64,000 nt of DNA from Cavia porcellus. Taxonomy: Eukaryota > Chordata > Mammalia > Rodentia > Caviidae. The translations under genes were made by a program, and so were the position numbers. Shown one piece after another: positions 1 to 12,822 of the stretch. The stretch covers positions 213,478,657 through 213,542,656 of the forward strand of contig NW_026947484.1 in the NCBI RefSeq assembly GCF_034190915.1, read 5' to 3'. Below the pieces are notes generated by a model. It was not told where the DNA came from, made no database searches, and was given only the letters and a program-made list of their open reading frames with translations. The stretch's first letter is position 1, and the number at the start of each line of letters is the position of its first letter.

Positions 1-3000
1 GAGGTTATTTAGCAAGGTGAGGTTTTTCTTTCTTGGTTCATGGAGCTCTATAAAACATATAGTGTTTATTACTTTGTTTATATTTATTTAAGTCACTAAG
101 GTGAAACTCTAGTGATGGTGGCACCGTTACAGTTTTAACAAGTGGTGACTTATTTTATAAATGTGCCTTTGTGGCCATAGCTTTGAAAAAATGTACAGGG
201 TTAGCAATGACATGGTCTTTATGCCTTTTGGAAAGAAAATTTGCTATTCATTTCTAGTGTAAAAGAACTACTAGAATACAAAGTCACCACTGTTATTTTT
301 TTTCTACTCATTGTTATAGCCAGCATTTTTGATTCGTGCTCACAGAATTTCACTATTAGATTCCAAAATTGTAGCAGAGTGAAAATGTTTACTTGCTACT
401 TCTGTCATAAGGAGGGTTAACAGAGGAATTCCCTTTCCTTGTCAAAGTGGCATTCAGAATTAGTGTAATGACTTTTTTCTCTATTATCACCACATGAAAT
501 GAAAAAGCTAAATGTATCAAGGCATGCACATTTATTTTTGTCCTTTGACCCAAGTAGAGATTGTGATATGCTCAGGTTTAAGAGAAGCAAGTACTTCAAA
601 ACTAATTTTTGTAGGTATCAAAAATGATTATTACTAAACCTTTATCCTTTACTTCAATATAATATATGCACAGTATGATTATGTATAACATGATAACACT
701 GTGTGCAGTTTTTATAGTTTAAACAGTGCCTCTGCTTTCTTTCAGAAGTGAACCCAGTAGGTTTACTTTATCATTGTATTGAAATAGGAAAGCAAATATG
801 TCCTTATCTAAAGTTACTCGTTAATCTGCACATACTTTTACAACATACTATTTCAAAAATTTAAGTGAGGAGTTTTTTCATATTGTCTTTTATTAACTTT
901 TAATTTGTGTTAGAATGAAGATCATTTAGAGACATTTAATTTTGTAATGAGCTAAGGAAGATAAGTGGTTATGTTACGCAAAACGAGTTTGTAAAAGTAT
1001 AAAGAGGTAGTAGATTTGAGCTACATGGTATTTATTCAATGCTGGATAAATGTGAACTTACATTAAAATACATAAAAATTGTGGATTCAAAAAACAATTT
1101 TAAAAAACCAACATTGGATAAGCAAGGATTTTCTTTTTGCTTTCTGTGATTATTTTATTGATTCAGATTAGAACAGGAACAGCAAGACTTGATGGTAGAA
1201 ATATAAATATTCTTTTAAAAAGTTATGTAGGGCTAAGATGATACAGACTTTATAACTTAGTGAATTATAGTTGTGACATATATTAGAAACTTTGCTATTT
1301 GTGACAAGTAGACCAACAAGTGTGCATTCCATGAGGATGCTGAGGAACTTCATACAGAATCTGACTTGAGTTTGGTCAATAAGACTTTTTTAAAAATAAG
1401 ATTTTTTTTACTCATAAGCAAGTATGATGATAGTCATTCCTAAATTGCTCCCCTTAAGTATGCTAAAAGTGAGGTTGCAAACTGCTGATACTCTTTGGAG
1501 AATGATATTGATGTTTTACAGTATATTGCTGTTCAGTAGAGTCCTTTGCAATGCCACTGGGTAGAAAAGTAAATTGGTAACTCAAGAATTATACACCCAT
1601 TAATTTGCATTCATTTCTACAGGCTCTTTCAGAAGACTAAATTTAAATACATTTGCACTTTTACTCAGAAAGGTAATAATTAAATTAAGGTGATATATAC
1701 AAAAGTAAAATGGCAATTTACCACCACCTGAGATTGACAAAACTCGCCCAGGTCCTTGAAAGTGAATCATGCTCCCCAATCATTATCCCACACAATCTAG
1801 ATCGTATGCGTTGACAGTGGTATAAATTGTGTTACACTTTTGCTTTCACTAGAAACTCAAATCAAATCACAGGCAAGGTAGGAAGTGCCACGTTGGAATA
1901 TCCTGCTTTAGTACTGCACCTTAACGTTTGGCTGTAGAAACTAGCTCCTCCTAGATGGCTTTCCTTTCCTTTGGTAGCACCCTTCATGGTTGTGGGACAT
2001 CTTCATTCAGATATGAGAGCTCTCTTCAGAAGACTATGTATACAGATAAAAAGGTGTGATAATTTAGTAATCATTAAATGGATTAAAATGAACTAGGTGG
2101 GGTTACAATGAACTAGAAATTTATGTTAGTTGTAGTGGGTAGATTGCCACATATGTCCTACTAAGCTCCTTATCAGAAAATAAAAATGAATAGAAACTAA
2201 ATAATGCTGTGTCTTCTGGTTGTTTCATATTTGCATACTAACTCGGACAGTTTTTTCTAATATGTTAGAGGAATACTTTTCGAATTGTGATTTTCATCAA
2301 ATTTGCAATGAAAATGATAGACAAAAACAAAACTTCCTGGTAAACATCACTAATACATTGATATTTGTAATTTTTAGAAGAAAGAAATACTAGTTAGAAA
2401 CCAGTATGTTGGGTTTGATATTTTCTAAATAAGAACCTCAATGTACTATCTTATCTTTTTTCCCCTTACGCATGTAAACAATAAATTTTACTTTACCTGG
2501 TGATCCCTACTCTACAATAATTAAATAAAAAGTAATTTATTATATTTCTTAATAACAAAGTTGGATGCACTTTAATATTACCATGCACTTTATATGCTAT
2601 CACATGGAAAAATATATGAGGAATATGGAAAGAAATAGATTATTCTAGTTAATAGGAGTGCTTAACTCTGGAGGGGCCACCAAGGAGTCTGTCATGATTG
2701 ACAGGCGTTCTACTTCAGTCTTTCTGCTGCTGCTGCTGCTGCTGCTTCTTTTTCCTTCTATAACAGTGTTGAAGTCAGTCAAAGTATATATACAAAGCTG
2801 AGTGAATACCAGTTTCCCCAGTACAGGGGCTATTTTTTCAGGAAGTCTAACTCAAACCAGATGTTTAGCCTAGACCTAGAGTTTGTTGCTGCCAAGCATC
2901 TCATCAGAGGTCAGAGTTCTGGGCTCCAGGCCCTGTTAGAATTCTTTCACAAATTGCTGTTCGGTGAGGTTTTAATCCTAATGGAAAGAATAATGTGCTT

Positions 3001-6000
3001 GTAAAATCTGCAGTTATTACAAACACAGTATACATATTGTGGACTTCAAATGACTACATATTTCATTCCCATAAACAGGGAATGCAGATGAATGCCTTGT
3101 GTGATAGCTGTAGACATTTGAACTAAAACCTAGTATACAGTTTATATCACATTAGCCATTTGCATTTGTAATGCACCAATAAATGCAACTGTTATATTTG
3201 GGTGACAACTGGTAACCAGCTCATGTCCCCTTTCCACTACAACCAATTTTTTTTTTAAAACAAGCTCCACAACTTCATCCAGCTGTTTGAGTAGAAGAAT
3301 TAAAAGCATTCAGAATTAAATATTGAACAGTTTCATAGGAAGATCTATAAATGCTATAATAGTAGGTGGAAAATTCTTAAGGTAATGCAAAAGACACCAT
3401 TATGTCAAGATTTTATTACTTCATATCTAGAAACACTATTAACACTATTAAAACTATAAACACTATTAACTTACTCAAATTAAAATGAAGAGTATTTTTC
3501 TTTGCAATATTGAATATGATTGATATGTAACTAAACATGAGTTGTGGCTCTTTGGGAAAGATTAAGGAAGATTAGTGGGACTCATTATATCTGCTTAATT
3601 AATATTACATACAAATATCACAGATGTTATTAAGTGCTTATTTGACGTCTCTGTTGTTGCTGATTATGAGCTCAGAGATTCTAAAGTAGATAAAGCTTAT
3701 GATACCAAAGAATCACTATTTGGCGAAGAAATAAGTATGTTAATTAGACCGTACCTATTGAAAGTAAATAAATCTGTGATTGAATGAAATGTGGCAGATT
3801 TTTATGTCAATAGTAAAGGTCCAAATTTCTTAAAATGAGAAACAGAACTTTTTTCAAACATTAAAAAACAGCAAGTTCTAATGTCCTGAAGGATCCCATA
3901 TTCTTTGAAAGTACTTTTTGGTTTGAACAGGGTATCTCATTTATCTCATTTATTTGGGGGTTGGATTCTAATTCCCTTTTTTGTTTTCATATTTCACAGT
4001 GACATCAATATAGGGTGAATAAATATGCATATAAAAGGTTCAAACAGGTTCTCTAAGTCTTCCAAATAAAGATTGGCTAACTTAGGGGAGCCTCCAAAAT
4101 TATAACAGAACCTGTTTGTATGTGTACTATATGGGTTATGAATTTTAAAATACAGGTTCAATTTTATGTTTCATTTCTATAAAAGAAAATTTACACTGAT
4201 ATTTTGTCTACTGCACAGACTGACCACTTCATTGGTATTGAGAGAAGTCATCATTTCTGTTAGCCTAATTGCTGACGAAAAAAAAAAAATCATTAAAGTG
4301 TGTGATGTAAAACGATGTTTGGAAGGACACATATGATTCTATACTGTCTTAAAATGTTTTCTTAATATTTATTCTGTGTGTGTATGCACACACACTTGTG
4401 CATATGCTGAGTTTATAAAGCACATACTTGACCAGTGACTATGCCCTCAGTTATAAAAATTGCTTTCTGTTAAATCTTTTGCTCTTTTGTGCCTCTGAAA
4501 ATATACTATGGTGGCAAGTCTTCCTCAGACTCATTCTGTGATGTATGCTATCCTCTTTTAGAAAAAATCTCATAGTGTATCACATTTAGTACTTAAACGT
4601 TTAGTCTCACTGTATTATATAATTAAAAGAGACTTTTTCTTGTAAGACAGGTGCAATTTTTTTTTTGCTTTTACGTTTTTAAAATTATGACAGGTATAAT
4701 ACAGATACATATCTTTATTGTCTTTAGTATTCTAGAAAGTGAAATAATGATTGTTTTATTTGTTCATAAGGATAATCAGTGGATTTTTCTGTCATAAAAT
4801 CTGGGGTTACCATCATCAGTTTCTCTAGAGAAATTGAAAATAAATCCAAAAACTTGAAGGTACATTTTGTTCTGTATGGCATAATCATTCAAGTGCAATA
4901 AAATAAATAGTCTGAGACTATTTTCACTGAATGAGAAGCAAACAATTTCATATTAATGAGTTCCCATTTGCCAATAATTCTGTCATTTGTAACTTGAATC
5001 AGTCATCACTCCTGCAAATAGCCCTTTCAAGACATTATTTGCAATTTTGTCCCCTGTTTTCTGTCCTTGATGTTGTGAAAATGGCCGTCTACTGTTACAG
5101 GAATGAAAAGGGATCTCGTTCAAACATCTTTTGTGTTTCCACTTTCAGTGAAAAATGTTTTTCAAACCTGCAGCTGGTTATTTCTGCAGGAGTTCCCACT
5201 TATGCTCAGATTTGATTGACATTTTGAAATGGCAGCTTTTCATGAAAAGCTGTTAACTTGTAGAATTCAGTTATGGTACTGAGACAGACTGACTTTGTTC
5301 TGTGGCTGGGACCTGTCCAAACTAAATAGAACCCTGCATCTGAATTTAATAGTGCTACTCAGCCAAGATAGGGCACTTTTGCCTTTTTTCCCCCCTCCAA
5401 AACTTGGTTGCTTCTTATGTGTTCTAAAACTAAGTTGATGGATATTCACCCAACATTTTTTGTTCTGTAATTGTTTTAATTGACACATATGTATAGTCAT
5501 TCTCTTGTTTCTTCTCTTGAGAGCCTATTGACTAAGACAGGGCTTCAGTTTAAGAGATATTACTAATTGAGAAAAACTTCCTGATTTGCAACTTATGTTA
5601 CAGAGTATAAATTTTTTTAACTATTGTAATTTTTTTTTACTCTTGATTTAGATAATATAATTTTAGGGAACACTTTGCTGTTAGGGCTATAGATTCATTC
5701 ATTATGTGGAAAGTATTTTGCATGTGATACTATACAAATATAGTTTAATATTATTCATTTATTGAACAATTAGATTGAAAATTTCAAGGGCAGTTGCTAT
5801 GAGCCATGACTTATCCATACCCTGAAGGAACTTAGAATTTGGTATCTTCTTGTTATATTTAACTGATAATTAATACTTCAAAATGTACTTATTTATAACA
5901 TTATTTAATGATAATGATTGTTAATTTTTCAATGCTTAACTCTTCTTATATTTGATTTCTGTGTAATACTCTCATGAGATGAACAGGAAAAGCAGTATCG

Positions 6001-6540
6001 TAAAACTGCTGTGCTTCTTTTTGTGGTCCCCTGCTCTGTGTCAGAAAATGTAAAAGTCTTTTCCCTTGCAAGTATTTGGGCACTATTGTGTTACATGGGA
6101 CAGCTCACTCTGAATATATTTATGAGATGCTTAGTATCAATCTGCCTTAAAACAGAATGCTAGGACAGATAATCAGTATAGATCCTGACCACCTTTTTGA
6201 AGCATTGATTTTTGCTTTTCAGCGTAGTCACCTAAAGTTGAATTGAAACAGCTGGTTTGGCAGGATTATTTAGTTGATGTTAACTGTAGCTGGTTTATCG
6301 CTACTGCTTTAGTCTTCAATGAAGGCATATCCAAAACAGCATAGCTAATGTTTCACAGCATGTCCTCTGAGACTGTTGTTATAAGATAGAGGTTTTTAAC
6401 TTTTATTCTTACAACTCTGAAAAAAAGAAATTCAAGGTTGAAATTGATTGCAAATAAAATATTCCCCTACATATCTGCCAGGGAGAAGTTCCAGGACCAT
6501 CAAATAATGCCTGAAATTATCAGTAGTTGCCTGTTGATGT
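1..6540. other. AT-rich intronic sequence with no recognised feature
   Basis: Apart from a short CTG repeat at 2724-2744 and a GT/CA-like patch near 4375-4395, I see no SINE, LINE or coding signal. Short open frames on both strands show no protein-like composition. Confidence 0.6.
2724..2744 (+). repeat. (CTG)7 trinucleotide repeat
   Basis: Seven perfect CTG units on the + strand, followed by CTTCTT. It lies inside the large SRBD1 intron with no open frame around it. Confidence 0.95.
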
Positions 6541-6544
6541 CGGT

Positions 6545-6578
6545 GTCTCTCTGTCCCTATCTTTTTCTCTGTCTCTTC

Positions 6579-6613
<35 letters not shown>

Positions 6614-6652
6614 GATAGATATGTATAGATATACATATCTATCTATATATAA
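6545..6652. repeat. Pyrimidine/AT microsatellite with perfect inverted repeat
   Basis: A CT-rich run (6580-6598) passes into an AT run and then into a GATA/TATC block. Positions 6606-6626 and 6631-6651 are perfect reverse complements separated by 4 bases. Confidence 0.9.
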
Positions 6653-6762
6653 ATATTACCATGTATACATACCTCCGATAAAGTTTAATTTATAAATGCA
6701 CTGAGATCAACAATAGTAACTACTAATGAAATTGAATAATTATACTGCTGGGTGTTGTTTGG

Positions 6763-6866
6763 TTTTTTTTTTTTTTTTTTTTTTTTTTTTGGTACCAGGG
6801 ATTGAACTCACGACCTCGTGCTAGGTAGGCAGGCGCTTAGGGTGCTTAGCTGAATCCCTGGCTCAC
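6763..6866 (-). mobile_element. ID-like tRNA-derived SINE, antisense
   Basis: A 28-T tract is followed by GGTACCAGGGATTGAACTC, the reverse complement of the tRNA-like 3' arm (B box GTTCAAT). The 5' half is diverged (GGTAGGCAGGCGC, then GCTGAATCCCTGGC). Confidence 0.85.
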
Positions 6867-8990
6867 TGCTGTTTTTATTATGTGAATATGGTCTTCAAAA
6901 TCCTATTGTACTTTTCACTTTTTCACTTACAGGAAGCGCTTTAAGGCATTATTTTAGCATGTCCCAATTGCCGATATCACAATTCTTGTAGTATGGGGCC
7001 ATTAAGTAATGATTCTTAAATAAGTACTGCATACTGAGTCAGTAGTTAAGGGACTAAACAGATAGGTAATGTATGTGGGTAGATACAGTAGACAAAGTGG
7101 TGATCCGTGTTCTGGGAGTAACAGAGGGAGAGTCTGAAATTTCATTGCACTACTCAGAATGGTACCCAATTTAAAATTGGAGAGGTTTATTTCTGGAACT
7201 TTCCACTTAAAAGTTTTAGATCATAGTTAACTGCAACAAGTCAAACCATGGAAAGTAAAGCTGCAGAAAAGGAGGCATTACTGTATTGGCCAAGATGATA
7301 GCTTTAATATTATTTTGCAATTTTTATATTCCACCCTGGTTTGCTCCCCAACAACTCATATAATTGAAATGAAATTATCCATGTTTAATCATCTATTAAT
7401 ATAGAGGATGTCAGAGGATTAGTACACCTCACAGTACATTATTAGTAAAATTAATATAACTTTGAAGTCACATAGTCTGTGTCCCTCCTGGGACATAAAT
7501 CATTGTGTCTAATTCTGTGGGCTAGGTGCTATTGTTTCCCTATTTTATGGATAAAAGAACTAAGTTCAAAGAGGTTAAGAATCTGTTAACAGTAGTCAAG
7601 ATATGAAGGTCAGTTCACTTGATTCAAACTAGTGCTAAGTTTTATACATGATGATTATATTTTAATGTTATTAAAAGTTTTTAACCATGTCACATGTATT
7701 ATTGAAGACAGTAACAGTTGCCTTTCTTATTTACATGTCACAAAAGAAGAGAGATAAAAGTTTCTGATATTATTCTTTATATTCTTATTAAAGAAAAGTT
7801 TCATTTTTAATTTATTATTATACATTATATGTTAAGATATCAAGAAGAAATTAGTGTTTGCCATGAAAACTTGATATAAATATTATTCTCTGTACTAAGG
7901 AATAGTATACTTATTTCTTGTATAAAAATGATATTAGCTTCAAATTGGTATCATTCACATACTCAACTTTTATTATAAAACATTAAAGAATATAAACCCT
8001 ACAATAACTAGCAAGTTCTCTGAGAAGGGTTTGATATTCTGCTTTCATAGTTTTATATGCCTAATTCCTGTAATCTCAAGTACATGTTCAGATTTTTTTT
8101 TTCTTTTGGCAAAAGAAACTGGTTTAGAGATTCTGAGTAGAGGGAAACATTTGACTTACATATGGAACCAAAAAAAATGTAATTTTTTCAAAATTTGTAA
8201 TAATCTCATGGAGGTTGTATCACTTAACTGTTTATATCTGAGTACCATTTTGAGAATGTGGCTTGCCATTTTAAAAGTAATTATTTACAAGTGATTTTCC
8301 AGAAGGAAATTCACAGCAGTAATGTCTTTACACTCTAGTTTAATACAAAACATGAATCATGCTAAAGGTACATGGAAGATTAGAAGGACAAGTAAGTATC
8401 AAACCTGGCTAGATAATTGCTGGGAGGTATATAAATGTTGGCTTATTGAAGAAGGTAATTTCACATTTGAGTAATAATTTCACTCAATGTTCATCTTTCA
8501 GTTGACTGATTTTTTTCTTAGGGATTTTCTTGCATGCATTCTGTTATCTTCTATCATCTTATGGTGTTCCTGGCGATCTACTTCTCATGTCTTTGAAGGC
8601 AACTTGTGTTTTTAATTTCTGAAAGTGTTTTTCCTCCTTTTTATATGCCTGGGTGTTGTCATTTTGTATTCATTGGGCTGAACTCCTCTGATACCACTCT
8701 TGAAATCTGAAGAAGGGCCTGATCTTGGGGAAATGATGCTTTGCTATGTATCTGAGTGGTCCTCTGTTCTCTAGTTTTTAGCCTATTTGGTAGAAATCTT
8801 TGTCTTTTTTTTTCTAAATTTTTCAGCTCTAATGGTGCTTTTCAACTTTGTCTTCTAGTCATTTTATTTTTGGTATTTCATTTTGGTAATCCTTTAATTT
8901 CTAAAAAAATACTCTCTTTTTTTGCTAATCTCCTTTGTTATTATATTATTTTTTTCTTTAAGTTGTATTTTCTTTAATTTTTTAATTTTT
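6867..8990. other. Intronic sequence with one MIR, otherwise unassigned
   Basis: Only the MIR at 7520-7640 is recognised. The T-rich stretch from 8500 to 8950 may be heavily decayed LINE sequence, but no motif proves it. Confidence 0.5.
7520..7640 (+). repeat. MIR SINE fragment
   Basis: Shows the MIR core pattern: GGTGCTATTGTTTCCCTATTT, then a region like 'aagaactaagttcaaagagg', then TTAAGAATCTG. This matches the core in which '...tattattatccccattttacagatgagg' is followed by 'gaggttaagtaac'. It is heavily diverged, as expected of MIR. Confidence 0.65.
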
Positions 8991-9170
8991 ATTTTGAAGA
9001 GCAAAACAAAAAAAGATGGAAACGATACAGCATTTCAAAAAAAGTAGAAAATTAACACTAGTTAACATATTACATATTGTTATCTTAGAAGTGGTTCAGG
9101 TTATAAGATGTAGGCCTGAAAAAAATGATCAAACAAACAATGAAAGCACAAACTGTAATATTTCATGAAT
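8975..9170 (-). mobile_element. L1/HAL1-type 3' end fragment, antisense
   Basis: The stretch from 'TTTTGAAGAGCAAAACAAA' to 'ATCTTAGAAGTGGTTCAGG' matches, with substitutions, the 3'-terminal region of the HAL1-like element at 40111-40250. Matching parts include the GAAAAAGAAAA/GCAAAACAAAA block and 'ACTAGTTAAcATATTAC..ATcATCTTAGAA'. It is a 5'-truncated copy. Confidence 0.6.
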
Positions 9171-9210
9171 GTAAGTGAGGGTGACTTCTGTGTTTGTTTT
9201 CTTCTAGTTC

Positions 9211-9245
9211 GTGTGTGTGTGTGTGCACACGTGCGTGCGTGCACT
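9211..9245 (+). repeat. (GT)n simple repeat with CACGTGCGTGCG tail
   Basis: GT dinucleotide tract followed by alternating purine-pyrimidine sequence. Confidence 0.9.
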
Positions 9246-9574
9246 TGTTTCACTTTGTTTCTTGCTATCCTTTAGGGTGGACTTTTTTCAGCTTCTTATG
9301 GGAGCCATGATGATCTCTTCCTATTCAAGAATATGGGCATACAAAGTTGAAGAGAGCTTTGAAGGCAGGGTTTGTTTCATTAGAAAACAGCTTTATCAGG
9401 ATCTTGTGAGAGATGGAAAATGTCTATATGCTGAATTTCAAAGGACTTTGCCCTGATATCTTTGCAGTCTCCTCAGTGAACAACGTTATAGTTTTTTTTT
9501 TCTTTTTTTTTTTTTCCCTCCCCTGGTGAGGGAAGGTAGACTATATTTGCTGTGTAGATGGAATAAATCGTTTG

Positions 9575-10008
9575 GATGCTGCTTGTGATAGGCTTTTGTG
9601 GTGTGCTGCTTCCCCTCCCCTGAATTCATGTCTGTGTGGACCCTCAAAACAGGACCTTATTTGGAAAGAGGGTCTTTGCAGATATAATTCAGTAAGTTGG
9701 GGCCATACTGGATTAGAGTAATCCATTGACAAATGTCCTTAAAAGGCAAGAAATACAGACATACAGAGAACACCAAGCGCGGGGATAGAGAGGGGAGTGA
9801 TGCAGCTACAAGAGAAGGAATGCAAGGTCTGCCAGCAGCAGTACCAGCCACAGTACAAGTTCTCTCAGAGCCTCCCGAAGGAACCACAGCCAGCGGTTCC
9901 TCATTTCAGACTTTTGGTCTCACAACTAGAAGAAAATAAACTCTTGCTGTTTGAAGTTGCTCAGTTTGCTAGCAATTTGTTTCAGCACCGCTAGGAAACT
10001 TAAGACTG
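9575..10008 (+). mobile_element. MaLR (MLT1-like) LTR
   Basis: Carries hallmarks of the mammalian-apparent LTR retrotransposon (MaLR, ERVL-type) LTRs: 'GGGTCTTTGCAGATATAATT', 'TGTCCTTAAAAGGCAAGAAA', an interior 'GATGCAGCTACAAGAGAAGG', 'CTCACAACTAGAAGAAAATAAA' (polyadenylation signal) and a 3' end like 'AGCACCGCTAGGAAACTTA'. No intact viral gene is present. Boundaries are approximate and no clear target duplication was found. Confidence 0.8.
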
Positions 10009-12335
10009 GGGTGTGCAGCTAAGGGAACTCAGCAGCCCCGCCAGGCTTGTGAGCAGCATCGCTTGCTCTGGTGTCGCTTGCATCTTGGGACTGTTCGCAA
10101 GAAGTATGAAGGGCCAGATTTCAGAGTAGACGGCTCCACTGAAAGTAAGACTCCCAGATCTGAGCCAGGAAGTTTTAGGCTTACTGATTAGCGCAGGAGT
10201 AGGAATACTGAATTGTGGTATGAGGTGGCAGAACTTTTGTCTCTCTTCTTGGTCTACCACAACACTCATGGTTCAACGCCCACCAGCCTGCCCGGTGGCA
10301 TGCAGAGTGGACTGGGGTGTCAAGATCAGAAGTTCTAGCTTTGGGAGCATTGTGAAACGGAGCTGATTAATCACTGCAGCTCTCTATCAAGATTGCTTGT
10401 TTGAAGCATTTTGTTACTTTTCCCCTGGTGTAGTGCACAAGGCCATCTCCTCCCTGGAGGCAGTCTTTCTTTTGGACTCAAGGCTTTGTGAACTCTTATA
10501 TCTCTTAGGAAACAACTGCTTTATAGGCTGACTTTGAGTTGGTGCCGCAGGCCTTACCCAGTGTGGTCTCTGACATGCCCCAATTCACAGCTTTCTAGGG
10601 ATTCTGCCTGACCTGTGAGCAACCTCCTCAAGCGCATGCGTGTGCCAGCCTGCAGCTTCCTCCTCACTTTATGCCTCAAGACACCAACTACTGAAGCCTT
10701 GAGGCAGATGTCTGCTTAGAGCCATTAAGCCTCCTAGTAGCAGGTACATAAAAGAGAATTCAACGAGGGAAAAGAACGTCGGCTATTTTTCTTTTTAAAA
10801 CATGTTTCAGTTTTTGTTGAACTTCACAGGGTAAGAGGTGTAAAACTCAGTTCCATAAATTCAATCCTTGTTGAGATGAAAAAGTTTCACAGATGAGTTA
10901 TCAGTAGTTGAAAAGTATGCCTGACTCTTAGTAATAGCCATTATTAAAATAGGTATGGGCCCAGGCATGGTTTAAGTCGTAGACAGCATGTGGTTTTCCA
11001 TGCTGTCTGTGCACTGATTTCTTTAATGTGTTTCTAACTTTGTTCCACGGCCTGACCAGCACTAATTCCGCTTTTGGTTTCCCTTTATTTCTGGCAAAGC
11101 ATTGTGTGTGAGATTTCATATTATAGAAAGAAACTTGCCTCGATGTAACCTCTAACCTGTGCAATAAATCCTCTGAAATTAATTTTGGTTGTTTCTGATC
11201 TGTGCTCCACATGACTCCCCCCAAGATTTCATTATTAGATTTTGACAGCCTTTTAAATTTGTAATGCCACAAATTTGTCACTAGAGATGAATGGGTAAAA
11301 AGAAAATTCTTTGCAGTAGAGGATATGGGTAAAATATTTCAAGTGACAGATCTGCATCAATAATGTTAATGTTTATGGGGTGATGAAAACCATGTAAGTC
11401 TTAAGCAAGAATCTTGTTTCAGCCAAGTCCCAGAAACTTTGACCACAGAAGCTAAAGCACATTCCAGCAAATGTTTTCTCAAATCCTTTCCAACTGTCTG
11501 AAAGACAGTTGTCACTCTTGGATGCCTGAGCTTTACATCCTGTTTCTACTGTGTCAGTTAGAGCAGTGGAGACAGAGATGACTTTTGTCTTGCCTTTAGT
11601 TCCTAAACTAATGAACCCATTTGACAATATTATTTTGCTTCTATTTTTCATGTTTATCTTCTGGCAGTGTTTTTAAGAAATTTTGCATCACTTTTTTGGG
11701 CTGACTTGTGGCCTTGCTTTTATGCCAGAAGTTTATCTTTTCTAAACACCAAACAGTCACAGGGCCAGGGCTTTCCTTATCTCTTATGATACTAGTGGTG
11801 TTCCTCCATTAGAGTCTTCTGACTTCAGTATACAAGAGCATTAGTATTTAGGAGAGCAGAAGTACATTTATAAAAAACTTAGACTCATAGCTGAAATTAG
11901 TCTGACACGATGCCAACTAGCATTTGTATGCTATTTTTTAACTAAAAGAGAAAGTTAAAGAATGTTAAATCATTACTCTATGACTTTTGCTCATTTATTT
12001 GCATAGCATTTGATATTTTCCTTGAAAAATATACCCAACAGTTTCATTAAAATTGAAGCTGTTGTAAGATTTCTCTGAGAAGAGTGGCTTCCAAAAGAAG
12101 AAAAAATAAAGGGGAAAAAATGTTACAAGTTGATATGAAGACAGGTTTCTTAAAATGAGCCATTAAAGTGAAGGAATAACCTCAACTCATGGTACTCCTT
12201 TCCTGGTCTATCCTTTTTCCTCATTTTGTTTTGGTTTTGCTGACCACTAGAATATGGCAGGAGTGATTGGTGTATTACTTGTGAGGTTAAGTGATAAAAA
12301 ATAATGTGACTTCTGTTAGGGATGTTTTTATTCTC
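10009..12335. other. Moderately GC-rich intronic stretch, unassigned
   Basis: Two adjacent minus-strand open frames of 117 codons (10928-11281) and 92 codons (11373-11651) fall here. I do not recognise either, and neither shows a domain. The position after a MaLR LTR allows decayed internal element sequence, but this is not shown. Confidence 0.4.
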
Positions 12336-12339
12336 TTGG

Positions 12340-12665
12340 ATCAGTCACTGTGAGGAAAGCCAATTTTTGTGTCATAAGCAGCCCTTCGCAGTGACTCATG
12401 TGGAGAAGGACTGAAGCTTTTGGCCAGCAGCATCTGAGGAACTCAGGCTTTCTGCCAACAGGATGTATGCAGGCCATTTTGGAAAAGGACCCTTCAATTT
12501 GCCCAGATCTTCAAATGACTGTGGATCATGGTCCTAATCTATCTCCAGACTCTGTCTCCTGGGAGGCCTGCATGAGAGCCTCGCCCTGTTAAGCTGTTCC
12601 TGAACTGTGTGAGATGATAAACATTTATTGTAAGAAGCCCACAGTTTGTTACACAGCATTTAATA
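12340..12665 (+). mobile_element. Probable ERVL/MaLR-type LTR fragment
   Basis: The 3' part 'GAACTGTGTGAGATGATAAA' followed by 'AGCCCACAGTTTGTTACACA' resembles the shared 3' region of ERVL/MaLR LTRs ('aactgtgagaaataaa...ttgttacagcag'). The 5' part is diverged. Confidence 0.5.
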
Positions 12666-12730
12666 AAGGATGCAGCAGGGTAATGGAGAGCTGATCTGAA
12701 GTTTTTAAAGTATCTAAAGGTTTTCCATGG

Positions 12731-12822
12731 TGTTTTGTTTTGTTTTGTTTTGTTGTACTGGGAATTGAACTTAGGGCCTTGTGCTTGCCAGACAAGCGCT
12801 ATGCCACTGAGCTGTCCTTGGC
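12731..12822 (-). mobile_element. ID-like SINE, antisense
   Basis: A (TTTTG)n tail followed by 'TACTGGGAATTGAACTTAGG' and 'CCACTGAGCT', the reverse complement of the tRNA-like A and B boxes. It belongs to a different ID subtype from the GGTACC copies. Confidence 0.8.

Noticed and set aside
9733..9994. Overlapping open frames on both strands (68, 65 and 76 codons)
   Set aside because: All lie in the MaLR LTR; GC-rich LTR DNA gives chance open frames.
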